From assembly GCF_030689645.1 (NCBI RefSeq), contig NZ_JAUYFU010000024.1, forward strand, positions 145,343-209,342: DNA of 64,000 bases. Direction: 5' to 3'. The position numbers and the translations under genes are program-made. Shown here piece by piece: positions 1 to 8,314 of the stretch (its first letter is position 1; each line of letters starts with the position of its first letter). The stretch is from Humidesulfovibrio sp. (GTDB taxonomy: Bacteria > Desulfobacterota > Desulfovibrionia > Desulfovibrionales > Desulfovibrionaceae). The notes beneath the pieces are model-generated. The model made no database searches and was not told the origin of the DNA. It saw nothing but the letters and a program-made list of their open reading frames with translations.

Positions 1-134
1 TCGGGCACAAACCCTTCCCCTCTCTCGCTTTCGCCCCGGACATGCCGGAGCATCTCGGCCTTTGCCAGCCGCCGTCTGCAGATGCAGCACATGCGGACAG
101 GCCCCGCGCCTTGTGGCTGGCCGTTATCGGTCAT
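1..134 (-). CDS. ylxR: YlxR family RNA-binding protein (5' part only)
   Basis: The first 44 codons of a gene that runs off the left window edge. The start is 8 bp downstream of the nusA stop, in the usual nusA-ylxR-infB order. The translation contains RMCCICRRRLAKAEMLRHV, which matches the conserved N-terminal CxxC/arginine motif of the YlxR (DUF448) family. These are small proteins encoded between nusA and infB, thought to bind nucleic acid or nucleoid targets. infB would be expected beyond the edge but cannot be seen. Confidence 0.85.
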   Translation of the reverse strand, partial: MTDNGQPQGAGPVRMCCICRRRLAKAEMLRHVRGESERGEGFVP

Positions 135-142
135 GGCCGCAG

Positions 143-1408
143 TTACTCGGCCGTCTCCGCATCGTCGGCGGGCGTGGGGGCCAAGCCAAGGATGTTGATG
201 GCGGCGCGCATGTCGCGGATTTTTTCCGGTGTCATGCCTTCCACCTTGAGCAACTGCTCTTCGGTGGCGTTCACCAGCTGGACAGTAGTGTCTAGTCCGG
301 CGGAAATAAAGGCGTCCATGCCCACCTCGGCCACGCTGGCCAGCTGGTCCATGCCCTTCTTGTCGGCATTCAGCTCTCCGTAGCGGCTCTCGGTGAAGAT
401 GTCGATCTTCCAGCCGAGGAGCTGCGCGGCCAGCTTGACGTTCTGTCCCTTGCGGCCAATGGCCAGGGTGAGCTGGTCGTCGGGCACAACGACTTCAAGA
501 GTCTTCTCGTCGTCATCCACCATAATGCGGCTGATGACGGCGGGGGACAGGGCGTTCTGGGCATAGACGGCGATGTCCGGGCTCCAGACCACGATGTCGA
601 TGCGTTCGCCCTTGAGCTCCTGCACGATGTTCTGGATGCGAGAGCCGCGGATGCCCACGCAGGCGCCGACCGGATCCACGTCGCGGTCGCGGGAGGTGAC
701 GGCCACCTTGGCGCGCAGGCCGGAATCGCGGGCGACGCCCATGATTTTGACCGTGCCGTCGTAAACCTCGGGCACTTCGCGGGCGAAAAGGGCGCCCATG
801 TAATCCGGGTGGGAGCGGGAGACCACGATCTGCGGTCCGCGGGACTCCTTCTGGACTTCGATGATGTATGCCTGGATGCGGTCGCCGCGCTTGTAGCGCT
901 CGCGGGCGATCTGCTCCTCTTTGGGGAGCAGGGCCTCGGTGCGGCCCAGGTTGATGATCCAGCCGGTGCGATCACGGCGCTGAACGATGCCGGAGACGAT
1001 CTCGCCCTTGCGCTCGCGGTATTCCTCGTAGATGATCTCCTGCTCCGCATCACGCATGCGCTGGATTATGACCTGCTTGGCGCTCTGCGCGGCGATGCGG
1101 CCAAGATCCTCGATCCTGACCTTGAAGCCCATCTCGTCGTTGAGTGAGATGTTGGGGTCGTGCTCGCGCGCTTCTTCAAGGGTGATCTCGCTGACGGGGT
1201 CGTTGATCTCGCTGACCACGACCTTGAACTGATAGACCTGGATTTCGCCCAGTTCCTCGTTGAAATTCACTTCGATGTCCATCTGCTCGCCGTATTTGCG
1301 CGCAACGGAAGACCTGACAGCCTCTTCCAAGGTGTCGATGAGCAGGTCACGGTCAATGCCGCGATCTTTGCTGATCTGGTCAATAGCCTTCTTCAATTCC
1401 GAACTCAT
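143..1408 (-). CDS. nusA: Transcription termination/antitermination factor NusA
   Basis: A 421-aa NusA. NusA binds RNA polymerase and nascent RNA to modulate pausing, termination and antitermination. The order is an N-terminal polymerase-binding domain (starts [19 protein letters not shown]), an S1 domain around residues 135-200, two KH domains ([18 protein letters not shown], then [18 protein letters not shown]) and a C-terminal helix-hairpin-helix-like tail ending in acidic residues. The frame is open upstream to 1534. The start at 1408 was chosen because it begins at the conserved NusA N-terminus and has GGAGGG about 5 nt upstream. It lies between rimP and ylxR, as in most bacteria. The 149 bp between rimP and this start shows no obvious terminator. 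Confidence 0.97.
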   Translation of the reverse strand: MSSELKKAIDQISKDRGIDRDLLIDTLEEAVRSSVARKYGEQMDIEVNFNEELGEIQVYQFKVVVSEINDPVSEITLEEAREHDPNISLNDEMGFKVRIEDLGRIAAQSAKQVIIQRMRDAEQEIIYEEYRERKGEIVSGIVQRRDRTGWIINLGRTEALLPKEEQIARERYKRGDRIQAYIIEVQKESRGPQIVVSRSHPDYMGALFAREVPEVYDGTVKIMGVARDSGLRAKVAVTSRDRDVDPVGACVGIRGSRIQNIVQELKGERIDIVVWSPDIAVYAQNALSPAVISRIMVDDDEKTLEVVVPDDQLTLAIGRKGQNVKLAAQLLGWKIDIFTESRYGELNADKKGMDQLASVAEVGMDAFISAGLDTTVQLVNATEEQLLKVEGMTPEKIRDMRAAINILGLAPTPADDAETAE

Positions 1409-1557
1409 GGCGCTCCCTCCGGTGCCGCCGGTGCCGTGTTCACGGCGCTCCCGGCGCGAGATTCTGCGTCCTTGCAACCAATAGGGGCCGACTGGTGCGG
1501 CCTGCCTTACGGGGCCGACAAGCGGCCCGTCCAAAAAACAGTTCAGTCCGGCGGGGC

Positions 1558-2043
1558 TTAAGAGCCCTTGATGCCGGTGTCGGGAAATTCATGCACCAAG
1601 TGGGCGCTCTTCAGGCGGTCAAAGGCCACGCGGGTGACCTGGCCAGCCTCGTCGATGAGGATGTCGTCGCCCTCCACCGCAGCAAGCTTGCCCCGCAGGT
1701 GTCTGCGGTTATCCTGAGGTTCGTGAAGCCGCGCGTCCACCACGCGGTCCAGGTATGCGGCCATCTGCGCGGCGGAGAAAAAGCGCCGCTCCAGGCCGGG
1801 AGAGGAGACCTCAAGCACATAGGCTCCAGGCAGCAGGTCCTCGGCGTCGAACACCGCGCCCAGGCTGCGGCTGGCTTTGGCGCAGGCGGCGATGCTGACG
1901 CCGTCTTCAGCATCAATATAGATGCGCACCACCATGCGGCTGCCAGCCGAGGCGAATTCCACGCCCCAGAGCTGGACGCCCAAAGGTTCCAAGGCCGGGG
2001 TTATATGCCCGGCAAGCCGTTCGATCAGGGGTGAGCGTGTCAT
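1558..2043 (-). CDS. rimP: Ribosome maturation factor RimP
   Basis: A 161-aa RimP, a 30S subunit maturation factor. The family motifs VLEVSSPGLERRF and GVEF..GSRMVVRIYID are visible. The frame is open to 2187, but the start at 2043 (MTRSPLIERLAG) aligns with normal RimP N-termini and avoids reading through the terminator of the upstream tRNA. It is first in the rimP-nusA-ylxR unit. A rho-independent terminator ends only 36 bp upstream, so the operon promoter must lie in or across that terminator, or the operon relies on readthrough. Confidence 0.95.
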   Translation of the reverse strand: MTRSPLIERLAGHITPALEPLGVQLWGVEFASAGSRMVVRIYIDAEDGVSIAACAKASRSLGAVFDAEDLLPGAYVLEVSSPGLERRFFSAAQMAAYLDRVVDARLHEPQDNRRHLRGKLAAVEGDDILIDEAGQVTRVAFDRLKSAHLVHEFPDTGIKGS

Positions 2044-2079
2044 TATTAAACCGTCTTTGCTTGCGGTTCCAGTACAAAT

Positions 2080-2106
2080 AAAAAAAAAGTGGACCAAAAG
2101 GCCCAC
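2080..2106 (-). terminator. Rho-independent terminator of tRNA-Gly
   Basis: On the minus strand a GTGGGCC / GGTCCAC stem (one G-U pair, TTTT loop) is followed by a run of eight or more T. It lies 49 bp past the tRNA-Gly 3' end and just before rimP. Confidence 0.75.
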
Positions 2107-2154
2107 CATATCTCGGGAACCGGCGAGGTACAGGCGGTCGTATCCTTGAGGCCT

Positions 2155-2229
2155 TGGAGCGGGTGACGAGGATCGAACTCGCAACACCGAGCTTGGGAAG
2201 CTCGTACTCTACCATTGAGCTACACCCGC
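2155..2229 (-). tRNA. tRNA-Gly (anticodon CCC)
   Basis: On the minus strand the gene starts GCGGGTGTAGCTC and folds into a cloverleaf. The acceptor pairs GCGGGTG with CACCCGC; the D-arm is GCTCAATGGTAGAGT; the anticodon stem-loop is CGAGC-TTCCCAA-GCTCG; the T-arm contains GTTCGATCC; TCCA is encoded at the 3' end. The seven-base loop TTCCCAA gives anticodon CCC, as in E. coli glyU. Confidence 0.95.
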
Positions 2230-2377
2230 CCGCACGGCCTATCTAGTCGGGCCTATCTATGTTGTCAACGAAAATCCCGGTTTTGGCTAGCAGTTTGTTT
2301 GGTGGCCGTTAACGGTCAGTTGAACTTGGTTCCGCGCCTCCCGGCGGGGCTGAAGCCGGGTGATTGCGAGTGCTGGC

Positions 2378-2393
2378 TGGCGCAGTCCTTGCA
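2378..2393 (+). promoter_or_regulatory. Sigma-54 (-24/-12) promoter of the flgF operon
   Basis: TGGCGCA-GTCC-TTGCA matches the RpoN consensus TGGCRYR-N4-TTGCW, with exactly 10 bp between the -24 GG and the -12 GC. Predicted initiation near 2404 leaves a short leader holding the GGAGGG ribosome-binding site of flgF at 2421. Class II flagellar operons are commonly sigma-54 dependent in this group. No enhancer-binding site was identified. Confidence 0.75.
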
Positions 2394-2420
2394 ACGGTGT
2401 TCGCAGACCAGGAGGGTCCC

Positions 2421-3203
2421 ATGCGCGAAAGTATGTACAGCGCGCTCTTCGGAGCCATGTCGAACGAGGTTCGCCTCAACTCTATCTCCAACAATTTGGC
2501 GAATGTAAATACTACCGGCTTCAAGAAAGAGGCGTACGCCTTCCATGACACCTTTCAGCGTTTCGCCCACGATTATTTGACGGATGACAGGACGAGCCTC
2601 CGGGGGCAGGAGATTTGGCCGCGCGCGTATGTGCAAGCACGACCAAGGCTTTCTGGTCAGTATTTCGACCAGAGCCAAGGCAGCACGCAGGTGACTGGCA
2701 ACCCGCTTGATGTGGCTCTGGTGGGAAAAGGCTACCTCAAGGTCCGCACCCCGGAAGGGGACAGGATGACGCGAAGCGGCAGTTTTCAGCTGGCGAGCGA
2801 CGGGCGCCTCATCACTGAACAGGGGTTTGAGGTTCTGGGGGATGGCGGAACGGCCATTACGCTTCCGCGCGACAACAAGATAACCATTGACGCCAAAGGC
2901 CGCATCACTGCGGATGGCGTTCAGATAAGTATACTTGATATGGTTGATGTTTCTGATCCCAAGGCTCTGGAGCCGCAGGGCAAGAACTTGTTCAGCATCA
3001 AAAAAGGCAGCAGGGCCACGGAGATTCCCCCAGAGGATCTTTCCGTGCAGCAGGGCTACTTGGAAAAGTCAAATGTAGAGATCGTGACCGAGATGGTGAA
3101 CATGATGGAGGCCCAGCGGGCCTTTGAAATAAACCAGAAGATCATGACCACAACGGACAGCATGGAGTCCCTCGTCATCAACAAGGTCGGCCAGATCAGC
3201 TAG
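2421..3203 (+). CDS. flgF: Flagellar basal-body rod protein FlgF
   Basis: A 260-aa proximal rod protein. The N-terminal rod signature LNSISNNLANVNTTGFKKE and a C-terminal helix motif ending in EIVTEMVNMMEAQRAFEINQK are those of the FlgE/F/G hook-rod family. The start at 2421 is chosen over the upstream in-frame start (2364) because GGAGGG sits 4 nt before it and it lies just downstream of the predicted sigma-54 initiation site. It is the first gene of the flagellar operon, directly followed by flgG. FlgF and FlgG look alike; gene order (F before G) and the shorter core support FlgF. Confidence 0.93.
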   Translation: MRESMYSALFGAMSNEVRLNSISNNLANVNTTGFKKEAYAFHDTFQRFAHDYLTDDRTSLRGQEIWPRAYVQARPRLSGQYFDQSQGSTQVTGNPLDVALVGKGYLKVRTPEGDRMTRSGSFQLASDGRLITEQGFEVLGDGGTAITLPRDNKITIDAKGRITADGVQISILDMVDVSDPKALEPQGKNLFSIKKGSRATEIPPEDLSVQQGYLEKSNVEIVTEMVNMMEAQRAFEINQKIMTTTDSMESLVINKVGQIS

Positions 3204-3231
3204 GCCGTAAGCACTTAGGAGGATCCGCCAC

Positions 3232-4014
3232 ATGATGCGCTCTCTTTGGACCGCCGCAACCGGCATGGTCGCCCAGCAGACGAACATCGACGTCATTTCG
3301 AACAACTTGGCCAACGTGAACACCACGTCCTTCAAGAAAAGCCGCGCCGAGTTCGAGGATCTGATGTACCAGACCCTCACAGTGGCAGGCACCTTGAACG
3401 AGGGCGGCAACCGTTTGCCCACGGGCTTCCAGGTCGGCATGGGCGTGCGCCCGGTGACCGTGCACAAGTTCTTTTCCCAGGGCAGTTTTCAGAACACCGG
3501 CAACACGCTGGACGTGGCCATCGAAGGCCAGGGCTTCTTCAAGCTCAACCAGGACGGCAACGACGTTTACACCCGTGCAGGCAATTTCAAGCCCGACAAC
3601 AACGGGCGCCTGGTGAACTCCAATGGCTACCCCCTGCAGCCGGAGTTCACCATTCCTAATACCGCCACCACCGTCACCATAACGGAAAAGGGGCGCATCT
3701 CGGCTCTGGACGCCAACGGGCAGGAGCTCGCCGGAGCGGATATTCCGATCTATAACTTCGTGAACCCCGCTGGCCTGAAGGCCATGGGCCGCAATCTTTA
3801 CGTCGAAACAGACGGCAGCGGCGCCGCCACCCAGGGCACCCCCGGCGACACCAACTTCGGCACCTTGGCCCAGGGCTACCTGGAGACTTCAAACGTCGAG
3901 ATGGTAGACGAAATGGTTGGTCTCATCATCGGCCAGCGCGCCTACGAGGTGAACTCCAAGGCCATGACCACCAGCGACACCATCCTGCAGACCGCCATCA
4001 ACGTGAAGCGCTAG
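3232..4014 (+). CDS. flgG: Flagellar basal-body (distal) rod protein FlgG
   Basis: A 260-aa distal rod protein, exported by the flagellar type III apparatus. It starts MMRSLWTAATGMVAQQTNID, typical for FlgG, has the rod signature VISNNLANVNTTSFKK, and ends with the DEMVGLIIGQRAYEVNSKA helix that packs against the N-terminus in the assembled rod. AGGAGGA precedes the start. The 28-bp gap after flgF and 23-bp gap before flgA indicate one transcript. Confidence 0.96.
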   Translation: MMRSLWTAATGMVAQQTNIDVISNNLANVNTTSFKKSRAEFEDLMYQTLTVAGTLNEGGNRLPTGFQVGMGVRPVTVHKFFSQGSFQNTGNTLDVAIEGQGFFKLNQDGNDVYTRAGNFKPDNNGRLVNSNGYPLQPEFTIPNTATTVTITEKGRISALDANGQELAGADIPIYNFVNPAGLKAMGRNLYVETDGSGAATQGTPGDTNFGTLAQGYLETSNVEMVDEMVGLIIGQRAYEVNSKAMTTSDTILQTAINVKR

Positions 4015-4037
4015 GCTTGACCGGAGGAGACGCGGAG

Positions 4038-5048
4038 ATGAAGCGCATTCGAACCGCCGCAAAGCTTGAACGGGCCATGCGATGCCTTTTGGCCTCGGCC
4101 CTGGCGGCGCTTTGTCTGCTTGTTCTGGCCGCTCCGGCGTATGCCGTGGAGATGCGCCAGGGCTGGTGGCTTCAAATCAAAGGCGCGGCCTGCGTTCAGG
4201 GGCCGAAGGTGCTCCTGGGCGACATCGCCTTGCCGCAGGGCGACATGCCTGCCAGCCTTTGGAAAGAAATGTCCGTGCGGCCTTTGTGGAACGCGCCAGA
4301 TCGTGCGGGCCATCAGACTGCCCTCTCGCGTGAGCGGCTTCAGTCGCTGCTGCGCTTCCACGCGGAGGACCTGCTCGGGGCCTGCGCATTTCCGGCCCAG
4401 ATCATCGTGCAGCGCGGCGGGTCTGTCGTCGACGGCCCGGAGATAGAAAAGCGCGTCGTCGGATTTTTGACAAAGCATGGCCCAGCCTTCGGCGGCGAGT
4501 TGGAAATCAAGGATATGCATGCCCCGGACGCCATTTTTCTGGGCAGCGAACGCGACCGGTTGGAGATTCAGGCCTCCAGCCCCATACGGGCTGGCCGCAT
4601 CAACATGCTGCTTGAGGTCAAGAGCAGCGACGGCAAGGTGCAGCGGCGCTATGCCGCATCCGCCTTTGCCAACGTGTGGAAGACCGTGCCCTGCGCAACG
4701 CGCCCCATGAACCGCCTGGAGCAGGTGAACCTGGTCAACGTGCAGTTCAAGCGCAAGAACCTGGCATACAACGAGAACGCCTGGGACGGCACCGGCGGGC
4801 CTTGGCGCATGGTCAGAAGCGTTGGCGTGGATCAGGTCATCCGCATGACTGACCTTGAGCCAGTCCCGGTCATCGCCAAGGGCGACAAGATCAACCTCGT
4901 CTTTGAGGGCGAGAACCTGCGCTTGAACGTGAAGGTCGAGGCTCTGGCCGATGGCGGCATAGGCCAGTCCATCCAGGTCCGCAATTTGCAAAGCAACAGA
5001 AAGATACTGGCCACAGTCCAGGACGCCGCCACTGTTGTGGTGCGTTAA
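4038..5048 (+). CDS. flgA: Flagellar basal-body P-ring formation chaperone FlgA
   Basis: A 336-aa periplasmic chaperone for P-ring (FlgI) assembly. A Sec signal peptide (basic start, hydrophobic core LASALAALCLLVLAAPAYA, cleavage after about residue 36) is clear, and the C-terminal SAF/ChapFlgA-type region contains the conserved GDKINLVFEGENLRLNVKVEALADGGIG stretch in pieces. The start at 4038 (MKRIRTAAK) has GGAGGA upstream; an in-frame TTG at 4017 was not used. Longer than the enterobacterial protein (about 219 aa), as in other delta-proteobacteria. Confidence 0.92.
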   Translation: MKRIRTAAKLERAMRCLLASALAALCLLVLAAPAYAVEMRQGWWLQIKGAACVQGPKVLLGDIALPQGDMPASLWKEMSVRPLWNAPDRAGHQTALSRERLQSLLRFHAEDLLGACAFPAQIIVQRGGSVVDGPEIEKRVVGFLTKHGPAFGGELEIKDMHAPDAIFLGSERDRLEIQASSPIRAGRINMLLEVKSSDGKVQRRYAASAFANVWKTVPCATRPMNRLEQVNLVNVQFKRKNLAYNENAWDGTGGPWRMVRSVGVDQVIRMTDLEPVPVIAKGDKINLVFEGENLRLNVKVEALADGGIGQSIQVRNLQSNRKILATVQDAATVVVR

Positions 5049-5084
5049 GGTCCGAAGGCCCGTTTAAACTCAGAGGTTATGATC

Positions 5085-5780
5085 ATGAATGCACGTATTC
5101 CCGCCCTGGTGCTGTTTACGCTGCTGGTTGGCTGCGCAGCGGAGAAGCGGCCCATGCCTGAGCCGATTTTGTCCCAGCTGAACAACATTGAGCCCGAGCC
5201 TGTGAACAACCCCGCTTCGCTTTACGAGGCGGGGCAGTCGGAATTTCTTTTCGACGATAACAGGGCCAACAGGGTGGGCGATATCGTCATGGTCACCGTA
5301 ACCGAGACCACCACCGGCAAGCACAAGGCCGACACCACCGCCACCAAGAGTAATACGAACGCCTACGGGATTAGCATCGTGCCCAAGACAGGGATCTACG
5401 GCACCTTGAGCGATATTGTCCCAGGGGGCAAGGTCGGAAACGATCCTGCCATCGCCACCAACAGCGCAAGTTCGTTCAAGAGCACGGGCGAGACCAAGCA
5501 GGAGTCGAATCTGACGGCCATCGTGGCAACTCGTGTCATCCGCATTCTGCCGGGCAAGGTCATGCAGGTGGAGGGCGCGCGCCAGATCCGCATCAACGAC
5601 GAAACACAAATTTTGGTGGTGCGCGGTCTTTTGCGCCAGCGCGACATCGACTCCAAGAACACTGCGCCGTCCTCGGCCCTGGCAGACGCCCGCATTGAGG
5701 TTTACGGCCAGGGCGCGCTTTCGGACAAGCAGCGCGCGGGCTGGATGTCCAGGGTCATCGACAACGTCTGGCCGTTCTAG
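5085..5780 (+). CDS. flgH: Flagellar basal-body L-ring protein FlgH
   Basis: A 231-aa outer-membrane L-ring lipoprotein. The lipobox LLVGC places the lipidated cysteine at residue 17. Family motifs are [32 protein letters not shown] and [14 protein letters not shown]. An in-frame ATG lies two codons upstream (5079); 5085 is preferred because AGAGG is about 8 nt before it rather than 2 nt. It sits between flgA and flgI, the usual ring-assembly order. Confidence 0.95.
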   Translation: MNARIPALVLFTLLVGCAAEKRPMPEPILSQLNNIEPEPVNNPASLYEAGQSEFLFDDNRANRVGDIVMVTVTETTTGKHKADTTATKSNTNAYGISIVPKTGIYGTLSDIVPGGKVGNDPAIATNSASSFKSTGETKQESNLTAIVATRVIRILPGKVMQVEGARQIRINDETQILVVRGLLRQRDIDSKNTAPSSALADARIEVYGQGALSDKQRAGWMSRVIDNVWPF

Positions 5781-5800
5781 ACCCACCTGAGGAGGTCCCC

Positions 5801-6949
5801 ATGCAGCGCATCAACTCATATAATGACAGGTTCCGCCGCGAACGCTTGCGCACACTGGGCGTGATCCTTCTGTGCCTCATGTTCATGATTCTGGCCGGAG
5901 TGGCTCCGGCGAACGCGGTGCGCCTGAAGGACATCGCCAGCTTCAGCGGCGTGCGCAACAATGAACTGGTTGGCTACGGGCTGGTTGTCGGACTCTCTGG
6001 AACGGGCGACGGCACCACCTCGGAGTTTACGATCCGTTCCCTGACCAACATGTTGGAGAAGATGGGCGTCTCGGTCAATCCGGCGACGCTTAAGCCCAAG
6101 AACACCGCCGCCGTCATGGTTACAGCGCGCATGCCGTCCTCGGCCCGGCCCGGATCGCCTCTTGACGTCACCATCTCATCCATGGGCGACGCCAAGAGTT
6201 TGCTGGGCGGCGTGCTTCTGGTGACGCCCCTGCGCGGCCTGGATGGCCGCGTGTACGCGGTGGCCCAAGGCTCCCTGACTCTTGGAGGCTACTCGGCCGA
6301 AGGGCAGGCCGCCACGGCCCAGAAGAACATCACCACCGTGGCGCGCATACCAAACGGCGCAACCATTGAGCGCGAAGTGCCCTTCCAGTTCAACAAGCAG
6401 GAGGGCCTGACCATCAATCTGTCCGGCACCCCGGATTTCGGCACCGCCATGCAGGTGGTGGGGCGCATCAACTCCGCCATTGGCGGCAACTACGCCAAGG
6501 CCATGGACGGCGCCACCATCCAGATGAATATTCCTCCGAAGTTTCAGAACAACATCGTTCCGCTCATGGCGTCCCTTGAGAACCTGGACATCTCGCCCGA
6601 CTCCCGCGCCCGCGTGGTGGTGGATGAGAAGACCGGAACCGTGGTGCTGGGCGGCTACGTGCGCTTGACCAAGGTGGCCGTGGCCCATGGCAACCTGCAG
6701 ATCGTGGTTTCCGAGACGCCCAATGTGAGCCAGCCCGGACCGTTCTCCCAGGGGCAGACCGTAACCACCCCGCAGAGCAATGTGAAGGTGAAGGAGCAGA
6801 ACAACCGTCTGCTGCTCATGGAGGGCGCGACCCTGCAGGAGCTTGTGGACGGTCTGAACTCCGTGGGCGCAACCCCGCGCGATCTCATCTCCATCCTGCG
6901 CACCCTTAAGAGCGCTGGCTCGCTCCATGCGGACCTGGAGGTCATTTAG
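5801..6949 (+). CDS. flgI: Flagellar P-ring protein FlgI
   Basis: A 382-aa periplasmic P-ring subunit. A signal peptide with a charged n-region and the core [21 protein letters not shown] (split here as about residues 19-39) precedes the mature start [15 protein letters not shown], which is conserved in FlgI. Further family motifs are [16 protein letters not shown] and [19 protein letters not shown] near the C-terminus. GAGGAGG precedes the start. FlgJ follows after 2 bp. Confidence 0.97.
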   Translation: MQRINSYNDRFRRERLRTLGVILLCLMFMILAGVAPANAVRLKDIASFSGVRNNELVGYGLVVGLSGTGDGTTSEFTIRSLTNMLEKMGVSVNPATLKPKNTAAVMVTARMPSSARPGSPLDVTISSMGDAKSLLGGVLLVTPLRGLDGRVYAVAQGSLTLGGYSAEGQAATAQKNITTVARIPNGATIEREVPFQFNKQEGLTINLSGTPDFGTAMQVVGRINSAIGGNYAKAMDGATIQMNIPPKFQNNIVPLMASLENLDISPDSRARVVVDEKTGTVVLGGYVRLTKVAVAHGNLQIVVSETPNVSQPGPFSQGQTVTTPQSNVKVKEQNNRLLLMEGATLQELVDGLNSVGATPRDLISILRTLKSAGSLHADLEVI

Positions 6950-6951
6950 CC

Positions 6952-7725
6952 ATGGCCGACTTCATCGCTCCTCAGGACGCCTCCCTTGCGGCCAAGAAGG
7001 CCCAGGACAGCGAACTTGTTGCGCTCAAGCAACAGATGGACCGCCTGAAGGGCGATCTGGCTCCTGCTCCGGGGGCCAAGCAGAAGCTGCGCAAGGCCTG
7101 CACGGATTTCGAGGCCGTGTTCATCAGCAAGCTCTGGGAGCAGATGCGCGCCACCATCCCGAAGGGCGGAATGTTGAAGTCGCCCCAGGAAGACATGTAC
7201 CGCGCCATGTTCGACCGCGAGTTCACGGAAAAGATGGCGCAGGACGGCGGCATAGGTCTGGGCGACATGCTCTACAACCAGTTGAAGGACAAGATAAAGG
7301 GCGGCGGCAAGACATCTGGCAAGTCCGGCGCGCAGACCCTGCTTGCCGCTCCCGATTCCGCAGCCCCCATTCAGCCTGCCCCCACGGGGGTCTTGCCGGA
7401 CAAGCCGGAGTTCAAGGTTCCCAGGCGCAACGGGGTAACTGCTTCGCAAACTTCAAGCGTGCCCGCTCCGTCCACGGTTCCCCATGTGGCGGCGGCAACC
7501 CCAAAGCCTCCCGCCTCAGTGCCTGGCGCCGTAATGGCGGACGTGGAGGCTTTGGCGCAGCGCATCGAAGCCGCATACGACCGCCGTCAGGCCGAGACCG
7601 CCGGACAGGCGGCACAGGCTACAGTTCCGTCCCAGGACCAGAACCAGGGCCAGGCGGCCCGATACGGGCGGAGCTCCGGCTCAAGCTCCCTCACCACTGG
7701 CCGCAGATTTGCAACCATCGGGTAG
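6952..7725 (+). CDS. flgJ: Rod-binding protein FlgJ (N-terminal domain type, no muramidase)
   Basis: A 257-aa protein whose residues about 45-110 (KACTDFEAVFISKLWEQMR ... GLGDMLYNQL) match the rod-binding domain of FlgJ. The C-terminal peptidoglycan-hydrolase domain of the enterobacterial protein is absent. It is replaced by a Pro/Ala/Ser/Gln-rich, probably disordered tail, so wall digestion for rod passage must come from another enzyme. It starts 2 bp after flgI. Confidence 0.88.
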   Translation: MADFIAPQDASLAAKKAQDSELVALKQQMDRLKGDLAPAPGAKQKLRKACTDFEAVFISKLWEQMRATIPKGGMLKSPQEDMYRAMFDREFTEKMAQDGGIGLGDMLYNQLKDKIKGGGKTSGKSGAQTLLAAPDSAAPIQPAPTGVLPDKPEFKVPRRNGVTASQTSSVPAPSTVPHVAAATPKPPASVPGAVMADVEALAQRIEAAYDRRQAETAGQAAQATVPSQDQNQGQAARYGRSSGSSSLTTGRRFATIG

Positions 7726-7831
7726 GGCGGCGCTCCATGTGAGCCGGTTCAGAAGCGTTTGTGTGTGCAAGTTTCTTAGATGATGAAGTTTTTTTCGGCA
7801 TTCACGAGGCCGTGAGCAGGAGGGTGAGGCG

Positions 7832-8314
7832 ATGATCAAGAACATTCAGGAAAATTTGACCCGGCAAATCCGTGCGCTGGAACTCCTGTCCTCACTTTTG
7901 GAAGAAGAATTTGCCGACCTGTGCGACCGCAAGCCGCAGGACGTGAGCGTGCTTGAACTTTCCATCCAGGAGCTCATGCGCCAGATAGCCGTGGAGCGCA
8001 GGACACTGCGGGCCATGATCCAAAGAGCCTATCCGGGCAAGGTCCGTGTGCGCGAGGTTGCGCAGGAGCTGAATGCCGAGGATGCCCAAGTGCTGAGCGA
8101 CCAACTGGCCGCCATGGACCGGGTAGAGCAGATTTGCGCCATCCAGGCCGACAAGAACCGCCAGCTCGCCATGGGGCTCTACGATCAGAGCCTGGATCTT
8201 CTGAAGCGCCTTCACCAGGCCATTGAGCCTGGCAAGTCGGACATGTACTCGCGCCGGGGACGTTATGCCAAGAGCATGCAGCCCCAGGTCAGCATGTTTC
8301 GCGGAGGTGTCTAA
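7832..8314 (+). CDS. flgN: Flagellar export chaperone FlgN
   Basis: A 160-aa, mostly alpha-helical, charged protein directly before flgK. Its LLEEEFADLCDRKPQDVSVLE-like start (early residues) and length match FlgN, the cytoplasmic chaperone that keeps the junction proteins FlgK and FlgL export-competent. AGGAGGG precedes the start. Its stop abuts the flgK start with no gap, so the two are probably translationally coupled. The 106 bp after flgJ shows no clear terminator or promoter. Confidence 0.85.
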   Translation: MIKNIQENLTRQIRALELLSSLLEEEFADLCDRKPQDVSVLELSIQELMRQIAVERRTLRAMIQRAYPGKVRVREVAQELNAEDAQVLSDQLAAMDRVEQICAIQADKNRQLAMGLYDQSLDLLKRLHQAIEPGKSDMYSRRGRYAKSMQPQVSMFRGGV

